From a virus, in the IMG/VR virus record IMGVR_UViG_3300040801_001975, positions 1 to 52,164 of that record: a stretch of DNA of 52,164 nucleotides; one strand, given 5' to 3'. This document shows, one piece after another, positions 48,194-52,164 of this stretch. The notes under the pieces are model-generated. The model saw nothing but the letters and a program-made list of their open reading frames with translations. It did no database searches and had not been told where the DNA came from. Position numbers and translations under genes: made by a program. Position 1 is the first letter of the stretch, and each line of letters starts with the position of its first letter.

Positions 48194-50671
48194 TTACCAA
48201 TCCCTGCCCTCTGCACTATTCCAACGGTAATCCCACTCACGTTGTTCAGCAGGAGTAAGCTTTAGTTTTTTTCTTTCTTTTCTGGCTTTTGCGATCTTGT
48301 CTAGTAAAGCGGCGTATTCTGGATCTTTAGTTCCAGTTTTTCTTTCATCGGCTTCTTTAACCATTTTTGGAGCTTGCCACCAAGGGGCGCTGTAGTCTAC
48401 CCTTTTCCCGGTGAATTTTTGAACGGGTTTTGTGGCAAGGTCTGCAATGACTCTAGTGGTTTTAGTTAACGGCTTAACATGGATATCTTTAACGAGTTCC
48501 CCCGTGTCTAAATATCCCATTTCGTTTAGCCCCTCTTGACGTAGTTGACGTAGAGAGTATCGTAGATCTTGTTCCGCTGCTTTGCGTGCGTCAATGTAGT
48601 TTACATACGCTGCATGTTTGTTATATTTGGCCCTTGCTCGATTAGCTTTCTTTGCATGAAGTTTTCGTCGGGCTTTTCGGCTCCTTCTATTCCATAACCA
48701 TTTAGCCGCTAGTGCTCCGGATATAGCACCTCCGCCAAGAAGAGCGAGTTGTACAGGGTTCATTTCTTCAAGAGATTCATTGGTTTCGTTGCCGTGAATA
48801 TCTCCTCGTTTGTATTTGCTCGCTTTTTTGTGCTTGGCGTATTGTTTGCCCTTTTGGAGAACGGCGTCAATATAAGCGTTTCGTTGATAGTGGTACCAAT
48901 CCTTAGCGTTCTTTATGCGGTTGATTTCAAAGGGAGAACGTGCTGCGGGAGCTACATCCTCTTCGATTCCGCCCAGCTTCCTCTCTAAAAGATTGGCTGT
49001 GGGTTCATGGCAGCTTGCCCAACGGTGTCCTCTATCAATCCGGTTAAGTCTCCGGTTTTGCTTGGCAATTTTCTTTTGACGGCGGTAACTACCCCGTTCA
49101 ATTCGTTGTCCAACTCGATTACCAACAGCAGTTCCTACTTGCTGAGCACCAGCAGTAGCGGCTGCTTTACCAGCTTCTTTATAAACTGCTTTGGCTGTAT
49201 CACTTTTTAACGCGCCAGCGGCCACAGAAGCCCATCCTTCATAGACAGTATCGGCTGCGGAGGAGATAATATCTTCTGTTCTTCTCTTTCGGCTTAGAAG
49301 TTTAGAAACCCCCGTAGTTGCTAGAGCACTTCCGGTTTCTTTGGCAACAAATTTTCCTGCTTTTCTACCCATGGGACTTTTTGCAAGGGAAACGGCTCCT
49401 CGTGCAATAGCGGGTAATGCTCTGGCGGCAGCGGCAACAAGGGGTGCCCATTCGTAGATGTTATCAGCGGTATTGTTGATAATGTCTTCAGTTTTCATAT
49501 TTGTCCTCGCCCTGTTTCTTCTTTGTGCCCATGCATCTTTGTAGGTTTGTTTAGCATCTCGCCATATTTTTTCTCTCTCGGGTTGATACTTTTTCCAGTT
49601 TGTTCTGAACTCGTTGGTGATATCACCAATAGTTTGTGCATGACGGCGGATATCGCCACCATATTTGTACCCGAGATATCCTGCACCAGCTAGAGCAGCC
49701 AGTCCAAGGGCTTTCTTTATAATCCCCTCATAAATAAAGTTAGCGGAGTCCTCAATAAGGTTATCAACGGCCATAATATCGGCGTTTTGTTGCTTTTTCT
49801 TTGTGTTGGTTTGGTTTACGGCTCGGGCTTGAAATTTGTTTGCTCCAAGCCCAGCAACATTCACTTTGTCCTGAGCCATGCCTCGGAGAATAGAAACATG
49901 TGCATGGAAGGGCTTGTGAGCAGCAAGGTTTTGGTGCCCCTTTTGGGCTATTCTTCTGGAAAGTGGCGAGTGTTCTGTAGCCCCTGGAACTTCGCTGGCT
50001 CCTTCATAGAATTGGTAGCCTGCTCTTCTACGTCTATAGGCTTCTGCGTTTCTGCGAGTTTCTTCAGCGTAGTTTGGATCACGCATTTTGAGTTTATGAG
50101 CAAGCCAATGGGAGCCTACGTCAGCAGCAGCTTTGGAAGCGATACCACCAAGGATACCAACACCAGCAGTGATGTAGGGATGTGCTTTAGCAAATTTTCG
50201 GACGTGTGTTCCAATGATTTGTTGGTTTCCCGCATAGAAATCTAGTGCTTTTTGTGCTTTGGGGCCATATTTTGTAATGATTTCTTTACCTTTTTGGGTT
50301 TTCATTATCGCGGGTTTGACATACTGAGCAAAGTTTTCTGCTTTACTCTGAGTGAAGATGTTCTTTGCGGTCTTTTTTGCCGTGTCGTAGTTTTCTTTCC
50401 ACCCCTCTGAAAGACCCTCTGATCGTAGTCTTCTGGCCCTTATTTTGGCATATTTTCTTTCCCTGTTTTCAATATCGCGTAAAACAAGGCTATCTTTTAT
50501 GCGTGCTACTTTAGGAGCCATATACTGGTGTACAAAATACCCCTCAGCCCCTAGAGCATAGGGGGCATATTTATCTGTAAGCTCATCCCTCTTGGCTTTT
50601 CGTAGGGCTTTTCTGATCCTTTTAGCCATTTCAGGGTCATTAAGGTTAACTTTGTATCCTTCGTGAAGCAT
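48194..50671 (-). CDS. 825-residue basic protein, candidate packaged polyprotein
   Basis: The only leftward gene. Start codon complement at 50669-50671 follows AGGAG. The protein is very basic with several Gly/Ala-rich hydrophobic stretches (ALGLAALAGAGYLGYKYGG at 321-339, LALLGGGAISGALAAKW at 642-658). Seven places fit hydrophobic-x-Glu with a small, Met or Trp residue next: GLSE/G 89, QFYE/G 223, FIYE/G 315, NIYE/W 407, TVYE/G 478, SLEE/M 636, GLNE/M 717. Sites 315, 407 and 478 share a repeat (EDS-, EDII-, EDII- then AD/AN and [IV]YE) followed by Ala/Gly hydrophobic helices and then basic sequence. This is the pattern of a precursor cut by a prohead protease (T4 gp21 favours L/I-x-E). The function and the protease are not shown in this window. 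Confidence 0.6.
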   Translation of the reverse strand: MLHEGYKVNLNDPEMAKRIRKALRKAKRDELTDKYAPYALGAEGYFVHQYMAPKVARIKDSLVLRDIENRERKYAKIRARRLRSEGLSEGWKENYDTAKKTAKNIFTQSKAENFAQYVKPAIMKTQKGKEIITKYGPKAQKALDFYAGNQQIIGTHVRKFAKAHPYITAGVGILGGIASKAAADVGSHWLAHKLKMRDPNYAEETRRNAEAYRRRRAGYQFYEGASEVPGATEHSPLSRRIAQKGHQNLAAHKPFHAHVSILRGMAQDKVNVAGLGANKFQARAVNQTNTKKKQQNADIMAVDNLIEDSANFIYEGIIKKALGLAALAGAGYLGYKYGGDIRRHAQTIGDITNEFRTNWKKYQPEREKIWRDAKQTYKDAWAQRRNRARTNMKTEDIINNTADNIYEWAPLVAAAARALPAIARGAVSLAKSPMGRKAGKFVAKETGSALATTGVSKLLSRKRRTEDIISSAADTVYEGWASVAAGALKSDTAKAVYKEAGKAAATAGAQQVGTAVGNRVGQRIERGSYRRQKKIAKQNRRLNRIDRGHRWASCHEPTANLLERKLGGIEEDVAPAARSPFEINRIKNAKDWYHYQRNAYIDAVLQKGKQYAKHKKASKYKRGDIHGNETNESLEEMNPVQLALLGGGAISGALAAKWLWNRRSRKARRKLHAKKANRARAKYNKHAAYVNYIDARKAAEQDLRYSLRQLRQEGLNEMGYLDTGELVKDIHVKPLTKTTRVIADLATKPVQKFTGKRVDYSAPWWQAPKMVKEADERKTGTKDPEYAALLDKIAKARKERKKLKLTPAEQREWDYRWNSAEGRDW

Positions 50672-50785
50672 AGACAGACTCCTATTCCCCCTAATAAAGT
50701 CAGATAATAAAGGATATCTTTCGGGAATGTAGTTAAATTTTTTCCCAAAAGGCTTTCTGGGAATCCCAATAGCACTTTTGGGGCT

Positions 50786-50800
50786 ATTATTAGTAATAAT
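50786..50800. promoter_or_regulatory. 15-bp dyad, operator-like
   Basis: ATTATTA, G, TAATAAT: a perfect odd-centred dyad about 115 bp upstream of the leftward start. The symmetry is what a dimeric repressor would need, but there is no other support. Confidence 0.4.
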
Positions 50801-50839
50801 TAAAATTGTTCTGGGAAATTAGGAGACCGGTCCTTTAGG

Positions 50840-50863
50840 CCCCCCTTACCCGCCCCTTACCCC
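50840..50863 (-). other. G-quadruplex motif on the minus strand
   Basis: On the + strand the run is C6-TTA-C3-G-C4-TTA-C4, so the minus strand has four G-runs of 4, 4, 3 and 6 with loops TAA, C, TAA. This meets the usual G3+N1-7 rule. It would be at the 5' end of a leftward transcript if the promoter is upstream. Confidence 0.6.
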
Positions 50864-50948
50864 GTTGGGGGATATAGTTTCGGATATCCTGCAAAAACGC
50901 CGAGATTCAGTCTCAAAAAAATTGTAAATTATTGAAAACATTGAAGAT

Positions 50949-50977
50949 TTGACAAATCCCAAATTCGAGGCCATTAT
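50949..50977 (+). promoter_or_regulatory. sigma70-like promoter for the GC-rich right-hand genes
   Basis: TTGACA (50949-50954), 17 bp, CATTAT (50972-50977). The predicted start near 50984 is 3 bases before the first helix of the structured leader described next. Confidence 0.5.
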
Positions 50978-50983
50978 GGATTC

Positions 50984-51210
50984 ATGGACGAGGTGCGTCC
51001 GCGCCTCGCGCAGCAGAGCCGAAGGCTCTGCCCCGGAGTACCGCGAGGGGTTCTCTGTGTAGTGGTGCCAGCTTGTGGGAGACCTCGTCTCGTCGTCTGT
51101 CCAACGTTCCCCCCATAAATGCACTTTTGGTGCCCCTGGTGCGTCCACGCTTGCGTGGACGCTGGGGGGCAGATTCGTCAACGGCTCGAAGAACGCCCAT
51201 GGAGGTTTGT
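50984..51210 (+). ncRNA. structured leader RNA
   Basis: A 5' region with nested perfect helices: GACGAGGT (50987-50994) with ACCTCGTC (51082-51089); CCTCGCG (51004-51010) with CGCGAGG (51042-51048); GCAGAGCC (51013-51020) with GGCTCTGC (51024-51031) over a GAA loop. A separate hairpin GCGTCCACG (51141-51149) / CGTGGACGC (51154-51162) has a CTTG tetraloop and an outer TGCCCC (51131-51136) / GGGGCA (51166-51171). No T-run follows, so they are not terminators. It precedes the gene at 51211 and may be its riboregulator or a distinct RNA. Structure by eye; function unknown. Confidence 0.5.
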
Positions 51211-51567
51211 ATGTCTGGTAAGTTCATGACCTTCAATTCCGGTTGCGGCATCTACCTTGTCCTCCCCAACGGTTACTCGCTTTCGGTGACTTGGATGGAG
51301 GGCACCCACAGTTCGAACTATGACGAGCACATCGACCTTGGTGCCCTCAATGCCGAGGACAAGTGCCGCCAGGACGCCCAGAACGCCTACACCGCTGCCC
51401 TGGCTGCGTTCGGGGAGAAGGGTGCCGAGACCGTCGAGATCCTGATGCGGAACGCCCAGGGTGAGGCGGTGGACATGGACGGCTATACGGACGTGGACCC
51501 TGAGGGCTACTGCACCGTGGCGAAGTTCGCTGCCATGCTCGTTTGGGCGCTCTCGCAGACCGAGTAG
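51211..51567 (+). CDS. small GC-rich unknown gene
   Basis: A 118-residue acidic protein. SGCGIYLVLPNGYSLSVTW at about 9-27 resembles small phage proteins of unknown function with a 'ngytlSVqw' beginning followed by N-Y. The rest is Ala/Glu-rich and ends in a helix (VAKFAAMLVWALSQTE). Start ATG 51211 lies five bases after GGAGG; ATG 51199 is in frame but contains the ribosome site. Codons nearly all end in G or C, unlike the genes to its left, suggesting a different origin. Confidence 0.6.
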   Translation: MSGKFMTFNSGCGIYLVLPNGYSLSVTWMEGTHSSNYDEHIDLGALNAEDKCRQDAQNAYTAALAAFGEKGAETVEILMRNAQGEAVDMDGYTDVDPEGYCTVAKFAAMLVWALSQTE

Positions 51568-51577
51568 TAGCACTGAG

Positions 51578-51625
51578 ACGATACTTCCCAGTGCCCTTTA
51601 CGGGGAGGGCACTGCATAGTGTCGT
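51578..51625 (+). other. stem-loop between the two GC-rich genes
   Basis: ACGATACT (51578-51585) with AGTGTCGT (51618-51625), one G-U, then a 3x3 internal loop (TCC/CAT), then CAGTGCCCT (51589-51597) with AGGGCACTG (51606-51614) over TTACGGGG. No T-run. A processing site or mRNA stabiliser is possible. Confidence 0.55.
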
Positions 51626-51650
51626 CATGGTGCGATTATCAACCTGAACC

Positions 51651-51665
51651 GGGGGATGTTCCCCC
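51651..51665 (+). other. small hairpin just before a ribosome site
   Basis: GGGGGA (51651-51656) pairs with TCCCCC (51660-51665) over TGT. The AAAGGAG for the next gene begins 3 bases later, so the hairpin leaves the site exposed and could guard the 5' side of the mRNA. Confidence 0.55.
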
Positions 51666-51680
51666 AGAAAGGAGCCTTAA

Positions 51681-52040
51681 ATGGCTTCCCGTAACTTCAA
51701 CCTGTTCGCCCGTCTGTATGTGGACCGCAAGACCGCCGAGGGCGCGGTGTACACGAAGGAACTCATGTCCCTCCGTGTGAGCGAGGGTTGGACCCACATC
51801 CCCCTCGTGGCCGAGGCCCTCTCGAAGCTGGTCGAGGGTGGTCGGGTGGACCTGCCGGTTCACTCCGAGGACTTCGACCTCTTCATCGAGGCCATCAAGG
51901 CCGAGCGGAAGAAGGTCCGCAACGTGGTGGCCCAGGACGCCATCGACGCTCTGCTGAAGAGGGCCTACCAGATGCGGAAGTACCGCAGCAAGGCCCTCCG
52001 CAACTCGGTGATCGAGTTGGCCGCTTGGCCCGCCAGCTAA
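51681..52040 (+). CDS. small GC-rich unknown gene with many charged helices
   Basis: A 119-residue protein, mostly helical and Lys/Arg/Glu-rich (FIEAIKAERKKVRNVVAQDA, LLKRAYQMRKYRSKALRNSV). It begins MASRNFNLFARLYVDRKT and has no recognised domain. AAAGGAG (51668-51674) lies six bases before the ATG. GC-rich codon use as in the neighbour. The downstream bases stay open in two other frames, but without a start there. Confidence 0.6.
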   Translation: MASRNFNLFARLYVDRKTAEGAVYTKELMSLRVSEGWTHIPLVAEALSKLVEGGRVDLPVHSEDFDLFIEAIKAERKKVRNVVAQDAIDALLKRAYQMRKYRSKALRNSVIELAAWPAS

Positions 52041-52164
52041 GGCGAAGAACTACAAACTGAAGCTGCAAGTCAGCATCCGGGCCGCTCGCAAGAGCGGCTC
52101 TCTGGAGTGCTCCCGAAAGGGAGCATTGCAGAGAGCTACTAGGCCGTATAAGGCCGGAAAGGAG
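52041..52164 (+). other. right-end region with two GNRA-capped hairpins
   Basis: GCCGCTC (52081-52087) / GAGCGGC (52092-52098) with a GCAA tetraloop, next to TGCTCCC (52108-52114) / GGGAGCA (52119-52125) with a GAAA tetraloop. The second is enclosed by GCTCTCTG (52097-52104) and CAGAGAGC (52129-52136), across a 3x3 internal loop (GAG/TTG); the outer helix competes for the last two bases of the first hairpin. The window ends in GGAAAGGAG, a ribosome site for a gene beyond the edge. Confidence 0.6.

Larger units (their letters stand above)
50672..50948. other. non-coding region upstream of the leftward gene
   Basis: No convincing gene. It holds the ribosome site of the leftward gene, an inverted repeat AATAGC/GCTATT (50769-50774 / 50782-50788 region), a 15-bp dyad ATTATTA-G-TAATAAT at 50786-50800, and a C-rich block at 50840-50863. 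No clear leftward promoter is evident. Confidence 0.6.

Noticed and set aside
49787-50245. 152-codon rightward frame inside the leftward 825-residue gene
   Set aside because: It is opposite a longer frame with good AGGAG start and coherent repeats; its sequence is Ser/Cys/Phe-rich as expected of an antisense shadow.
51178-51573. 131-codon minus-strand frame opposite the first GC-rich gene
   Set aside because: Long shadow frames are expected in GC-rich DNA; it lacks a ribosome site and has biased Leu/Val/Arg composition, while the + strand gene has GGAGG.
51788-52060. 90-codon frame overlapping the second GC-rich gene
   Set aside because: Very Arg/Gly/Pro-rich, no ribosome site, and overlaps a gene with AAAGGAG.
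52012-52164. possible +1 frame continuation of the second GC-rich gene
   Set aside because: The frame is open to the edge, but has no start codon and passes through GNRA hairpins; frameshifting at AGC-TAA has no visible slip site.
1-52164. tRNA genes, insertion sequences, integrase or CRISPR
   Set aside because: No cloverleaf, transposase or integrase motifs, or spaced direct-repeat arrays were recognised by eye; a tRNA scan would be needed to exclude tRNAs.

Overview
The window is the tail, lysis and replication part of a large tailed phage with a contractile tail (myovirus type). The evidence is a recognisable sheath, tube, tape measure, gp27/gp5-like hub and spike, gp53/gp25/gp6-like wedge proteins, a tail-protein-I-like protein, fibres, an amidase with a holin, and T4-like UvsW, DnaB-type helicase and primase proteins. 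Capsid, portal and terminase genes are not present and probably lie to the left. Nothing identifies the host. The promoters seen are ordinary sigma70-like (TTGACA / TATAAT-like), ribosome sites are GGAGG-like, and most of the window is moderately AT-rich.

Layout: (1) 1-4215, neck and head-completion genes plus a DUF5661-like protein. (2) 4239-9143, sheath, a basic unknown protein, tube, a terminator/promoter site, and a zinc-binding chaperone-like pair of overlapping genes. (3) 9159-22521, tape measure and baseplate: tube/baseplate adaptor, LysM-like gp53, gp27-like hub, gp5-like OB-fold spike, a 1225-residue beta-helical needle candidate, a papain-fold protein that lacks its catalytic Cys and His, gp25 and gp6. 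(4) 22532-38773, peripheral baseplate and fibre proteins, including a 1744-residue NHL-propeller protein. (5) 38782-40406, the lysis genes (amidase, holin, a dual-start gene) ending in a strong terminator. (6) 40440-48193, DNA metabolism: metallophosphoesterase, membrane protein, HU-like protein, a small RNA candidate, a UvsW helicase split into two genes, DnaB-type helicase, primase. (7) 48194-50671, the only leftward gene, an 825-residue basic protein that looks like a precursor with repeated protease-type sites. (8) 50672-52164, a non-coding region with a possible G-quadruplex, then a clearly GC-rich stretch with a structured leader RNA, two small unknown genes and many stem-loops.

The late genes are tightly packed with overlapping or touching stops and starts, so translation is probably coupled along long transcripts. 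The replication genes carry their own TTGACA promoters and hairpins. The least usual features are: one beta-rich module of about 80-95 residues found six times in four different virion proteins; the degenerate papain-like baseplate protein; the candidate polyprotein; the split UvsW with a stem-loop-rich spacer; a possible anti-Shine-Dalgarno small RNA; and the compositionally foreign, structure-rich right end. All functions are assigned by reading the sequence, without database searches.
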